In this document: in pieces, positions 54,084 to 62,062 of the stretch | How the letters are laid out: the number at the start of each line of letters is the position of its first letter | Position numbering within the stretch: position 1 is the stretch's first letter | Notes under the pieces: generated by a model | Database searches by the model: none | Seen by the model: only the letters and a program-made list of their open reading frames with translations | What the model was told of the DNA's origin: nothing | Translations under genes and position numbers: made by a program | Assembly (NCBI GenBank): GCA_964484795.1 | Contig: CAZAFN010000001.1 | Location: 1-64,000, forward strand | Length of the DNA stretch: 64,000 nt | Source of the DNA: CAZAFN01 sp964484795 | GTDB taxonomy: Bacteria; Pseudomonadota; Alphaproteobacteria; Methylaequorales; Methylaequoraceae | Reading direction: 5' to 3'

Positions 54084-55184
54084 ATGGTAAAGAAAAACAA
54101 CCAAAAAATAGAAAAAAAAGCGTATCTTAAGCAATTATCCCCAATCTTTCATTTGGATCAGAGATCAAAACAGATATTTGGATTAATAGTTGATGATTTT
54201 TTAAAAGATGGAAAACCTGTAGGTTCCAAAAGATTGTCCATAAAAATGGGAGAAAAACTCTCCCCTGCATCCGTTAGAAATGTAATGTTTTACCTACAAG
54301 AAGCTGGCCTTCTTATGTCAAACCATACCTCGGCAGGAAGAATACCAACCGATCTTGGACTAAGGTTCTTTGTAGATGGGCTTCTTCAGGTTAGTAGACT
54401 AAGTAATATGGAATGTTCTGAGATAAAAAAAACAATCAATGGAAATTCTCAAAACATTGATCAGATGTGTAATGAGGCAGGTAATTTATTGTCAGGGCTT
54501 TTGGATTGCGCAGGCATTGTCCTTGCCCCAAAACTTGATGGTGTGTTAAAGCACATTGAATTTGTTCCAGTCAGCAAAGAAAAGGCACTTGTAATACTAA
54601 TAACTGAATCAGGAATAATTGAAAACAGAATTATCAGGGTGCCTAAGGGCCTTCCTAGTTCTTTATTAGTTGAAACAACAAATTACCTAAATTCTATAAT
54701 CAAGGGTAGAAGTCTTAGAGAAAGCAAAAAAATTATTAGTGAAGAAATTAAAGATGACAAAAGGCATGTTGATAATATGACTAAAAAGCTTATAGACCAA
54801 GGGATTGCTTGCTGGGATAATGCCAGCAAAAAAAACAAATTGATCATTACGGGAACATCGAAATTGCTTGATGATGTTAAAGCTATGGAACAGTTAGAAG
54901 ATGTTAGATTGCTGATTGAAAAATTAGAAAGTAAGAAAAATCTTATGGGAATAATAGATGAGACGCAACAGGCTGAGGGTCTGCAAATTTTCATAGGCTC
55001 AGAAAACAATTTATTTGGACTGACTGGTTGTTCTACTATAATAAGTCCTTTTAGAAACAAGGAAAAGGAAATTATCGGAGCAATTGGGGTAATAGGGCCA
55101 ATGAGAATTAATTACGCAAAGATAATCCCTGTCGTTGATTATACAGCCAAACTTATTGGGGATAAGTTAACAATTAACAAATAA
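54084..55184 (+). CDS. hrcA: Heat-inducible transcription repressor HrcA
   Basis: Represses chaperone operons by binding CIRCE. 366 residues. N-terminal winged helix (about 18-95) with GKPVGSKRLSIKMGEKLSPASVRNVM (about 51-76) and HTSAGRIPTDLGLRFFVDGLL; C-terminal GAF-like domain with IIGAIGVIGPMRINYAKIIPVVD. No CIRCE inverted repeat (TTAGCACTC-N9-GAGTGCTAA) was found in this window, so its targets lie elsewhere. Confidence 0.95.
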   Translation: MVKKNNQKIEKKAYLKQLSPIFHLDQRSKQIFGLIVDDFLKDGKPVGSKRLSIKMGEKLSPASVRNVMFYLQEAGLLMSNHTSAGRIPTDLGLRFFVDGLLQVSRLSNMECSEIKKTINGNSQNIDQMCNEAGNLLSGLLDCAGIVLAPKLDGVLKHIEFVPVSKEKALVILITESGIIENRIIRVPKGLPSSLLVETTNYLNSIIKGRSLRESKKIISEEIKDDKRHVDNMTKKLIDQGIACWDNASKKNKLIITGTSKLLDDVKAMEQLEDVRLLIEKLESKKNLMGIIDETQQAEGLQIFIGSENNLFGLTGCSTIISPFRNKEKEIIGAIGVIGPMRINYAKIIPVVDYTAKLIGDKLTINK

Positions 55185-55193
55185 GGAGGTTTT

Positions 55194-55766
55194 ATGAATG
55201 AGATAAATGAAAAGAACAAAGAGCCAGGAGAAAAAAAAGCCACTGCGACGAAAAAATCTAAAACCAAATCCGAAGAGCAGTTATCAGAAATTAAAAGTAA
55301 GTTAAAGGATTTAGAGGACAAACTTTTAAGATCGTTGGCTGAGAATGATAATTTAAGGAAAAGACACGAAAAGGAGACGGAGGAAAACCTTAAATATGCG
55401 ACAAAAAACTTTGCCTATTCATTATTAAGTGTAAATGACAACTTTCAAAGAGCAATTCAAGCTATTCCGAGAGAAAATATAGAAAAGGACCCAGTTTTAA
55501 AGAATCTAATTATAGGTATAGAAGCCATTGAAAAAGAACTACATGATGTTTTTGAAAAGAATGGCATAAAACCATATGACTCACTAGAGCAAAGATTTAA
55601 TCCAGAACTTCACCAAGCAGTTTCGAAAATCAATAGTAATTTAGAAGAGGGTTTGATTGTGGAAGAGTTGCAGAAGGGATTTATGATTGGAGATAGATTG
55701 TTAAGACCTTCTATGGTCATTGTTTCGACAGGGGAAAATAAAAAGAAAACAACAGAAAAAAAATAA
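55194..55766 (+). CDS. grpE: Nucleotide exchange factor GrpE
   Basis: Releases ADP from DnaK. 190 residues. Strong AAGGAGG just before ATG. A Lys-rich tail precedes a long coiled coil (about 30-100) and a beta domain with EQRFNPELHQAVS and KGFMIGDRLLRPSMVIVS. The N-terminal ATATKKSKTK is encoded by the repeat shared with parB. A scaffold gap begins 3 bp after the stop. Confidence 0.95.
   Translation: MNEINEKNKEPGEKKATATKKSKTKSEEQLSEIKSKLKDLEDKLLRSLAENDNLRKRHEKETEENLKYATKNFAYSLLSVNDNFQRAIQAIPRENIEKDPVLKNLIIGIEAIEKELHDVFEKNGIKPYDSLEQRFNPELHQAVSKINSNLEEGLIVEELQKGFMIGDRLLRPSMVIVSTGENKKKTTEKK
55236..55268 (+). repeat. 33-bp repeat shared by 5' ends of parB and grpE, grpE copy
   Basis: See 16031..16063: one mismatch in 33 bp, same strand, same frame. 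The copy lies at codons 15-25 of grpE and codons 4-14 of parB. Confidence 0.85.
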
Positions 55767-55768
55767 AA

Positions 55769-55778
55769 NNNNNNNNNN
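55769..55778. other. Assembly gap (10 N) after grpE
   Basis: Scaffold join between grpE and the 6S-like RNA/alkB/dnaK side. The true distance is unknown and genes may be missing. The whole stretch 55767..56112 has no protein gene; it holds the gap, the RNA candidate and the repeat at 56080..56102. Confidence 0.98.
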
Positions 55779-55892
55779 CTATAGCCTCCACGAAATGAAC
55801 TACACACGACCTAACTCCCTTTTAAAACAAGCATTTTAAACCTAAATAACGTGAGGTATGCGGGGCAACAGTTCACACATCTCAGAGAAAAA
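55779..55892 (-). ncRNA. ssrS: Candidate 6S RNA (ssrS), 3' part lost in the gap
   Basis: Read on the minus strand, the segment starts TTTCTCTGAGATGTGTGAAC, and its first 14 bases equal the 5' end of E. coli 6S RNA as I recall it. GTTGCCCCGCATA follows, then CCTCACG (55850..55856) pairing with CGTGGAGG (55785..55792, one bulge) and an inner hairpin TTTAAAA/TTTTAAA (55821..55840). A TATAAT lies at 55921..55926 on the same strand. Locally richer in G+C than its surroundings. 6S RNA binds and restrains RNA polymerase in stationary phase. The closing 3' strand would fall in the N run, so the fold cannot be completed here. Confidence 0.42.
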
Positions 55893-56079
55893 GTTTAGAC
55901 ACACTCATTAAAATAAAAATATTATACCTTGATTTACAAAGAATAATTACCATAATGTTGTGTAGTTAACGCAAGGGCCGATATAGGCCAAAAATCTAAA
56001 AAAAAACATTCGATTTGCTGCCAATAGATATAATATGTATATACACATAGATATTGAAACAAAGGCAGGACAAACACCC

Positions 56080-56102
56080 ATTTACTTGCATATGCACCTA
56101 AA
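56080..56102 (-). repeat. 23-bp quasi-palindromic repeat, copy behind alkB
   Basis: Inverted copy of 61437..61459, identical over 23 bp. Core TGCATATGCA is a perfect palindrome; outer arms TTTA/TAAA also pair. It lies about 10 bp after the alkB stop. Confidence 0.85.
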
Positions 56103-56112
56103 ATTTTTGATA

Positions 56113-56733
56113 TTATTTACTAGGTGCAAACCTGCGAAGAGTTATGCTCACCCTTGATTTTGGCGGAATTCTGAAATATGGTGAAAAATACAAAATACTG
56201 TCTTTTGTCTCAGAGATTTTAGATATAGAATGATAATATAGCCTAGACTTTTTGTGTAATATAACGATAGAACCAGACAAAAGCAAAATTTTCTTCAGGT
56301 CACATAATTTTTTAGTTTTTCCATAATTAAAAGTTGCCTTGTTACCCAGAGAAATTGTCAATACAGGGAAAGAAAAATCATTTTCATCTTTATCCTGATG
56401 TAGTCCAAGACTGGATTTAACATCTTTATACAAGTTGATTAAGCAACAATTAGGTAAAACGGATACATCAGTAAACTCTTTCCAAATTTGTAAAAAAATG
56501 CTGGGAATGGTTGGCCATTCTTTTCCAGTTAAAGGATGTTTTTTTATGTAACCATACCCATACTTATCAGATTTCCATCCCCACTCACCAGCATTAGTTA
56601 TTTGAATTTTAAAAGGCTTGTTCCATTTGGGTATGAATGGGGTAAAGAAAGGTGCAATTTGAGCTATACGAGATACTTCCTTGGCAATTTTATGTTGGAC
56701 AGAGGTATTTAGGGCATTTACAAAAAATTGCAT
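56113..56733 (-). CDS. alkB: AlkB-family 2-oxoglutarate/Fe(II) dioxygenase
   Basis: Repairs alkylated bases (1-methyladenine, 3-methylcytosine) by oxidation. 206 residues. Iron ligands H112 and D114 in LHQDKDE and H168 in RLYYHSISK; 2-oxoglutarate Arg in RVSITLRRF (R194, R200). NLYKDVKSSLG and LTISLGNKATFNYG are typical. ATG start at 56733; divergent from dnaK. Confidence 0.92.
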   Translation of the reverse strand: MQFFVNALNTSVQHKIAKEVSRIAQIAPFFTPFIPKWNKPFKIQITNAGEWGWKSDKYGYGYIKKHPLTGKEWPTIPSIFLQIWKEFTDVSVLPNCCLINLYKDVKSSLGLHQDKDENDFSFPVLTISLGNKATFNYGKTKKLCDLKKILLLSGSIVILHKKSRLYYHSISKISETKDSILYFSPYFRIPPKSRVSITLRRFAPSK

Positions 56734-56861
56734 TTTTTTCTTGATTTTTGAACAATTTTTATAATATAACGTAATTGCTTTAGATACAATTTTTAGATGG
56801 TGCCTTGTTAGGGCTATTTAGGAATTCTGGCCAATATTAAGTAGGAAGAAAAGGAGCAAAT

Positions 56862-58832
56862 ATGACGATCATAGGTATAGACCTTGGTACCACAAATTCA
56901 TGTGTTGCCATTATGGATGGTAAATCACCAAAAGTTGTAGAGAATGTCGAGGGAGCAAGAACAACACCCTCAATGGTTGCATTCGCTGATAATGATGAGA
57001 AGCTTGTTGGTCAATCAGCCAAGAGACAAGCAGTAACAAATCCAGATAAAACACTTTTTGCCATAAAACGACTAATAGGCAGAAGGATGGACGACCCGGC
57101 AGTGAAAAAGGATTTAGAAATTTTACCTTACAAAATAGTTCCTGGGGACAATCAGGATGCCTGGGTTGCAATTGATGACAAAAAATATTCTCCAAGTCAA
57201 ATAAGTGCAATGATACTTCAAAAAATGAAGGAAACTGCTGAAAAATTCCTTGGAAAAGAGGTTAAAGAAGCTGTAATTACTGTTCCAGCATACTTTAATG
57301 ATGCTCAAAGACAAGCTACTAAAGATGCAGGAAAAATTGCTGGATTAGATGTTAAAAGGATAATTAATGAACCAACTGCCGCTGCTTTAGCTTACGGATT
57401 AGATAAGAAAAAAACAGGCACAGTTGCAGTTTATGATCTTGGGGGAGGAACATTTGATATATCAGTTCTAGAAATAGGTGATGGAGTTTTTGAAGTTAAG
57501 GCAACAAATGGTGATACAAAACTTGGCGGAGAAGATTTTGACAATGTACTGATAGACTATTTTGCCTCTGAATTCAAAAAAGAGCAATCGATAGATCTAA
57601 AAAAAGATAAATTAGCATTGCAGAGATTAAAGGAAGCTGCTGAAAAGGCCAAGATAGAACTCTCCACTGCCCCACAAACAGAAGTTAACTTACCCTTTGT
57701 CACTGCAGATTCATCGGGTCCAAAGCATTTAAACATAAAGCTATCAAGATCTAAATTTGAATCTTTGGTATCTGAATTAATAGACCAAACGATTGAGCCT
57801 TGCAAACAAGCTATCAAAGATGCAGGCCTTAGCCCAGGAGAAATAAATGATGTGATTTTGGTTGGTGGAATGACTAGAATGCCAAAGGTCATTGAAGCCG
57901 TCAAAAAATATTTTGGAAAAGAACCCAATAGGAGTGTTAACCCAGATGAAGTAGTTGCTTTGGGAGCCGCAATTCAAGGAGGTGTTTTGGCAGGTGACGT
58001 GAAGGATGTATTGCTGTTAGACGTAACTCCTTTATCACTTGGAATTGAAACTCTTGGGGGTGTTTTTACTAAATTAATAGAAAAAAATACCACAGTTCCT
58101 ACCAATAAAAGTCAAACATTCTCTACAGCTGATGACAATCAGTCAGCCGTAACTATTAGAGTGTTTCAAGGAGAAAGGCAAATTGCTGCTGACAACAAGC
58201 TATTAGGACAGTTTGATCTAGTTGGAATTCCACCAGCACCAAAGGGAACGCCTCAAATAGAGGTTACGTTTGATATTGATGCAAATGGAATAGTCAAGGT
58301 TTCGGCAAAGGACAAAGCAACCGGTAAAGAGCATCAGATACAAATAAAGGCTTCTGGTGGATTATCAGACGAAGATATTGAAAAAATGGTCAAGGATGCA
58401 GAAGCTAATGCTGACGCAGATAAGAAAAAAATTGAGAGCATAGAAGCTAGAAACAATGCGGATTCAATTGTTCATAGTACAGAGGCAAGTTTAAAGGAAC
58501 ATGGATCTAAAATACCTAAGGAAGATAAAGAAAAAATAGAAAAATCTTTAGAAGCCCTTAAAGGTACCCTTAAAAACGAGAAAGCTGAAGTAAAGGAACT
58601 GAAAGAAAAAACAGATTCTTTGATCCAAGACTCTATGAAGCTTGGCGAAATAATGTATAAAGAAGCACAAGAAAAAGCTGAGAAGGAAAAGGCTGAAAAG
58701 GAAAAAAAGTCAACCAAGGGTAAAACCAATGAGAAGTCCAAAGACAAGAAGTCGTCAAAAGTCGTAGATGCTGACTTTGAAGATGTTACTGAGAAAAAAA
58801 AAGACGGTAACGACAAGGAAAAATCTGGATAA
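56862..58832 (+). CDS. dnaK: Molecular chaperone DnaK
   Basis: Hsp70. 656 residues. IGIDLGTTNSCVAIMDG at the N-terminus, VYDLGGGTFDISVLE, and VILVGGMTRMPKVIEAV in the ATPase; a linker DVLLLDVTPLSLGIET (about 385-400), then the peptide-binding domain and a Lys/Glu-rich tail ending in DADFEDV. Strong AGGAG upstream. No clear sigma-32 promoter could be made out in the 128-bp divergent gap with alkB. The stop overlaps the start of a 36-codon ORF (TAATG). Confidence 0.98.
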   Translation: MTIIGIDLGTTNSCVAIMDGKSPKVVENVEGARTTPSMVAFADNDEKLVGQSAKRQAVTNPDKTLFAIKRLIGRRMDDPAVKKDLEILPYKIVPGDNQDAWVAIDDKKYSPSQISAMILQKMKETAEKFLGKEVKEAVITVPAYFNDAQRQATKDAGKIAGLDVKRIINEPTAAALAYGLDKKKTGTVAVYDLGGGTFDISVLEIGDGVFEVKATNGDTKLGGEDFDNVLIDYFASEFKKEQSIDLKKDKLALQRLKEAAEKAKIELSTAPQTEVNLPFVTADSSGPKHLNIKLSRSKFESLVSELIDQTIEPCKQAIKDAGLSPGEINDVILVGGMTRMPKVIEAVKKYFGKEPNRSVNPDEVVALGAAIQGGVLAGDVKDVLLLDVTPLSLGIETLGGVFTKLIEKNTTVPTNKSQTFSTADDNQSAVTIRVFQGERQIAADNKLLGQFDLVGIPPAPKGTPQIEVTFDIDANGIVKVSAKDKATGKEHQIQIKASGGLSDEDIEKMVKDAEANADADKKKIESIEARNNADSIVHSTEASLKEHGSKIPKEDKEKIEKSLEALKGTLKNEKAEVKELKEKTDSLIQDSMKLGEIMYKEAQEKAEKEKAEKEKKSTKGKTNEKSKDKKSSKVVDADFEDVTEKKKDGNDKEKSG

Positions 58833-58942
58833 TGGCGAAGTGTAAATCAATGCAATATCTGGAGCAAACTGACTCAATTTTTGCAGGAAGGTTCCCTGCA
58901 TCATTGAAGAAATTCAGCAAAGATTTATTGAGTCAAAAGTAA
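58832..58942 (+). CDS. Candidate 36-codon ORF packed between dnaK and dnaJ
   Basis: ATG overlaps the dnaK stop (TAATG) and the TAA ends 1 bp before the dnaJ ATG. It would encode MAKCKSMQYLEQTD... ending FSKDLLSQK, a basic 36-residue peptide without membrane segment. The exact fit suggests translational coupling. An alternative is that the stretch acts as RNA: TGACTCAAT (58870..58878) pairs with ATTGAGTCA (58927..58935), with TGCAGG/CCTGCA nested inside. I recognise no family. Confidence 0.4.
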   Translation: MAKCKSMQYLEQTDSIFAGRFPASLKKFSKDLLSQK

Positions 58943-58943
58943 T

Positions 58944-60062
58944 ATGTCAAAAAGGGATTATTACGAGATATTAGGCGTTTCAAAAGAAGCTGATGCTGGT
59001 TCGATAAAAAGTGCATATAGAAAGCTTGCAATGAAGTACCATCCAGACAGGAATGCAGGCGACAAAACTGCAGAGAAAAACTTTAAAGAAATTTCTGAGG
59101 CCTATGAAATTTTGTCAAATTCAGAAAAAAAACAAGCATATGATACCTACGGCCATGACGCATTTAACCAGACCGGAGGAGGATTTTCTGAAGGTTTTGG
59201 TGGATTTGGAGGTTTTTCTGATATTTTTGAAGATTTTTTTGGAGATTTTGGTGGAAAAGGCCAGCAAAAAAGGGAACAAAAAGGGCAAGATCTAAAATAT
59301 GAAATTGATGTTGATTTAAGGGAAGCTTACGTAGGCATTAAAAAAGAAATATCCTTTGATACACTAGTTCGTTGTGATTCTTGCCATGGTTCAGGTTCTG
59401 AAAAAGGGAATGGCTTAAAAAATTGCGGAATCTGTGGTGGATCAGGTAGAACAAGGGCATCCCAAGGCTTTTTTACAGTTGAAAGAACATGCTCTGCCTG
59501 TGGAGGAGCAGGCCAAGTAATTACAGATCCTTGCGGGACTTGCAGTGGAGAGGGCAGAACAAGAAAAAACAGAAAACTAGAAGTTAACATTCCTGCAGGA
59601 GTTGAGGATGGAAGCCGTATAAGATTATCAGGAGAAGGAGCAGTTGGCCCTAACGGAGCCACACCCGGTGATCTATACCTCTTCGTGAGTATGGTCGATC
59701 ATCCTATTTTTCAGAGAGATTCTGTCAACATTCATTGTAACGTTCCGATTTCAATAGTTGACGCGTCACTTGGAGGCTCGGTCGAAGTGCCTACTGTTTC
59801 TGGAGGAAAGGCCAAAGTTAAGATCCCTGCAGGATCACAAAACGGCGATCAATTTAGATTAAATGGTAAAGGAATGCCATCGTTAAGGTCAACTTCATTT
59901 GGGGATATGATTATTTCTTTATTAGTTGAAATACCAAAGAATTTATCAGAGAATCAAAAGAGATTACTTAAAGAATTTAATAATGAACTAACACAAAGCA
60001 ACAATCCTGAAAGTTCTGGATTTTTTTCCAAAGTGAAAGATTTTTGGGATGGTTTAACTTAG
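58944..60062 (+). CDS. dnaJ: Co-chaperone DnaJ
   Basis: Hsp40 that loads substrates on DnaK. 372 residues. J-domain with YHPDRN (HPD), Gly/Phe region (about 73-105), four zinc repeats C-x2-C-x-G-x-G (CDSCHGSG, CGICGGSG, CSACGGAG, CGTCSGEG; about 145-205) and two C-terminal substrate domains. Full length and ordinary. Confidence 0.98.
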   Translation: MSKRDYYEILGVSKEADAGSIKSAYRKLAMKYHPDRNAGDKTAEKNFKEISEAYEILSNSEKKQAYDTYGHDAFNQTGGGFSEGFGGFGGFSDIFEDFFGDFGGKGQQKREQKGQDLKYEIDVDLREAYVGIKKEISFDTLVRCDSCHGSGSEKGNGLKNCGICGGSGRTRASQGFFTVERTCSACGGAGQVITDPCGTCSGEGRTRKNRKLEVNIPAGVEDGSRIRLSGEGAVGPNGATPGDLYLFVSMVDHPIFQRDSVNIHCNVPISIVDASLGGSVEVPTVSGGKAKVKIPAGSQNGDQFRLNGKGMPSLRSTSFGDMIISLLVEIPKNLSENQKRLLKEFNNELTQSNNPESSGFFSKVKDFWDGLT

Positions 60063-60074
60063 TAGCAAATACAA

Positions 60075-60854
60075 ATGAAAAAAGTTAAGATTGGCATTTA
60101 CGGCTCTGAAGGTAGAATGGGCAAAGACATTTTACTGCAGGCAAGGAAGCACAAAAACATTCAGATTGTCTATCTTTGCGAACAAAAGAAACATCCTTCA
60201 ATTGGCAACACAACGGAAGATATTAGCATTGGAGATAATATGGGAAGACTAATAGCTCTATCTGACGTAATAATAGATTTTACAACTCCAAAAGCTACCT
60301 TAGAGTTAATGAAAAGCATAAGAAAGTCTAGTGAGAATCCATGCCTTGTTACTGGGACAACCGGCTACTCAAACATTGAAGAACCCAAATTTACAAAATT
60401 ATCCAAAGGAATGAAAATTTTGAGATCGTTTAATATGAGCATAGGAATTAATTTACTAAAAAGTCTAGTTAAAACTTCTTCTAATAAAATCGGTAGTATA
60501 TCGGACACAGAAATTTCTGAGATTCACCACAACCAAAAGAAAGACATTCCTTCAGGAACGGCCATCACCTTGGCTGAATCAATAAGAGATGGTAACAAAA
60601 AATTTAAAAAATATGCATTTAGAGAAAAAAGTTCACATAATTTGAGGAAAGATGGTGAAATCGGCTTTTCTTCAATTCGTGGCGGAGATGTTATTGGGGA
60701 ACACACGGTATATTTTTTTTTGAATGGTGAGAGTCTTGAACTTACACATAAGGCTTTTGATAGAAAAGTGTTTTCAGATGGAGCACTTAAAGCCGCTATC
60801 TGGATTTGTGGAAAAAAACCAGGTTTGTACTCTATAATTGATATGTTAGGCTAG
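60075..60854 (+). CDS. dapB: 4-hydroxy-tetrahydrodipicolinate reductase
   Basis: Lysine/diaminopimelate pathway. 259 residues. Nucleotide-binding GSEGRMGKDI near the start, DFTTPKA, TGTTGYSN, and the catalytic EIHHNQKKDIPSGTA; RGGDVIGEHTV near the C-terminus. Twelve bp behind dnaJ, the same pairing seen in other alphaproteobacteria. Confidence 0.95.
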   Translation: MKKVKIGIYGSEGRMGKDILLQARKHKNIQIVYLCEQKKHPSIGNTTEDISIGDNMGRLIALSDVIIDFTTPKATLELMKSIRKSSENPCLVTGTTGYSNIEEPKFTKLSKGMKILRSFNMSIGINLLKSLVKTSSNKIGSISDTEISEIHHNQKKDIPSGTAITLAESIRDGNKKFKKYAFREKSSHNLRKDGEIGFSSIRGGDVIGEHTVYFFLNGESLELTHKAFDRKVFSDGALKAAIWICGKKPGLYSIIDMLG

Positions 60855-60858
60855 AGAA

Positions 60859-61428
60859 ATGATCAAATATTTGGGAAATTTCATAATCCTTCTTTTATTA
60901 ATTAGCTCATCAGCTTGTGAGGAGAAAATATCTGGAGAAGAGTTGAACAAATATAAGGTTCTTATGGATAAAAGATTGGGTCATTTAGGGCAAGCTATAA
61001 TAATGCAAGGGAGATTACTGGATGCCTACAATCTTAGCAATGCTAGAGCTGATGAAGATCACTTCAAAGAAGCAGAAGAATTAATAAAAGGACATTTGGA
61101 AGAGTTTGGGAGGCCAGATGAACTCCAGAAAATAAGATCAAAAATTGGTGGTTCTCAAAAATTGTTAAAAATTCACGATTCATTAATTTTAACATCTAGA
61201 TTATTATTACAATCAACTAATATGCTTGAAGATAATGCATGGTTAGGTGGATCAGTCAGTTATGCCGAACGAAACCTAGAAACTGCCAGGGTTAATTTTC
61301 AAGAGGCTGTAAAAGTTGTTTTCAAGATAGATGATCAAAAGAAGATTAAACCGGAAATGGAGCATAAGGAATATGGTGTAGGTGAAAAACCTGAATCGAA
61401 CGTTGAAGTATTTGAAAATCAGGACTAG
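60859..61428 (+). CDS. Predicted lipoprotein of unknown function
   Basis: 189 residues. Hydrophobic leader ending ISSSAC (Cys20), so probably lipid-anchored. The rest is mostly helical and charged (EELNKYKVLMDKRLGHLG, ARVNFQEAVKVVF). I do not recognise a family. It starts 4 bp after dapB and looks co-transcribed. Confidence 0.7.
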   Translation: MIKYLGNFIILLLLISSSACEEKISGEELNKYKVLMDKRLGHLGQAIIMQGRLLDAYNLSNARADEDHFKEAEELIKGHLEEFGRPDELQKIRSKIGGSQKLLKIHDSLILTSRLLLQSTNMLEDNAWLGGSVSYAERNLETARVNFQEAVKVVFKIDDQKKIKPEMEHKEYGVGEKPESNVEVFENQD

Positions 61429-61436
61429 CAAACTGA

Positions 61437-61459
61437 TTTAGGTGCATATGCAAGTAAAT
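61437..61459 (+). repeat. 23-bp quasi-palindromic repeat, copy behind the lipoprotein gene
   Basis: Same element as 56080..56102, 8 bp after the stop at 61428. In both places it has the same orientation relative to the gene in front of it. No third copy was noticed. Confidence 0.85.
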
Positions 61460-61482
61460 TTGTTGTGACATTTTTTTCAGGT

Positions 61483-61956
61483 TTAAACTCTATTCCTTTG
61501 TTTATAGTTGTTTAATGCATCTTGCAGCCTGAGCATTAATTTTTTTTTATCATACTCGTTTAAGAAAGATCCAATCATAACAGCCTTTTCCTTTGATCTA
61601 ACAATTAGATTATATTGATTGGTACCTGAGCTCATAATTTCCACCTTCGCCCAGTAAGGCTCAAGACTCCAACTTTGTTTTGTTCCAGAAGGAAAAGATC
61701 TAGTTATTAGAAATTTTTTTTTTAACAACCTTAAATTTTCAAAAACTTCACCTGATTTATAATTCATCCTAAATGCATAATATAAAAGTACGACATCAAG
61801 TCCTAAAAAACCAAATACAGGCCAAGCACCGATGTACCAAAAAAAAACACCAATCGTGAAAAAAATTGTAGCTACCACTAACATTAAGTTTCGAAACCCT
61901 TTCCGTGAAAGGCTTCTATAGGGCAATACGGTAATATCCAGAAAAGTTTCACTCAT
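61483..61956 (-). CDS. DUF2244 membrane protein
   Basis: 157 residues from ATG 61956. LPYRSLSRKGFRNLM near the N-terminus, two adjacent membrane segments (about 25-65), and a cytoplasmic domain with QSWSLEPYWAKVEI and GSFLNEYDKKKL. These are family signatures; the family is common in alphaproteobacteria and of unknown function. Confidence 0.87.
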   Translation of the reverse strand: MSETFLDITVLPYRSLSRKGFRNLMLVVATIFFTIGVFFWYIGAWPVFGFLGLDVVLLYYAFRMNYKSGEVFENLRLLKKKFLITRSFPSGTKQSWSLEPYWAKVEIMSSGTNQYNLIVRSKEKAVMIGSFLNEYDKKKLMLRLQDALNNYKQRNRV

Positions 61957-62062
61957 AAATAACATATAAAGTTCTTTTTTATTTTTTTAAAGATATAATT
62001 TTTTTTTATTGTTAGACGTGCTAAATAAAAAGCTTGTGCTGTCTATATAAATAGAGGTTTTA

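Noticed and set aside
54683..55060. Minus-strand frame inside hrcA
   Set aside because: Antisense shadow of a well-conserved gene with no family features.
54036..56861. CIRCE operators for HrcA near grpE or dnaK
   Set aside because: Searched by eye for TTAGCACTC and its partner; not present.
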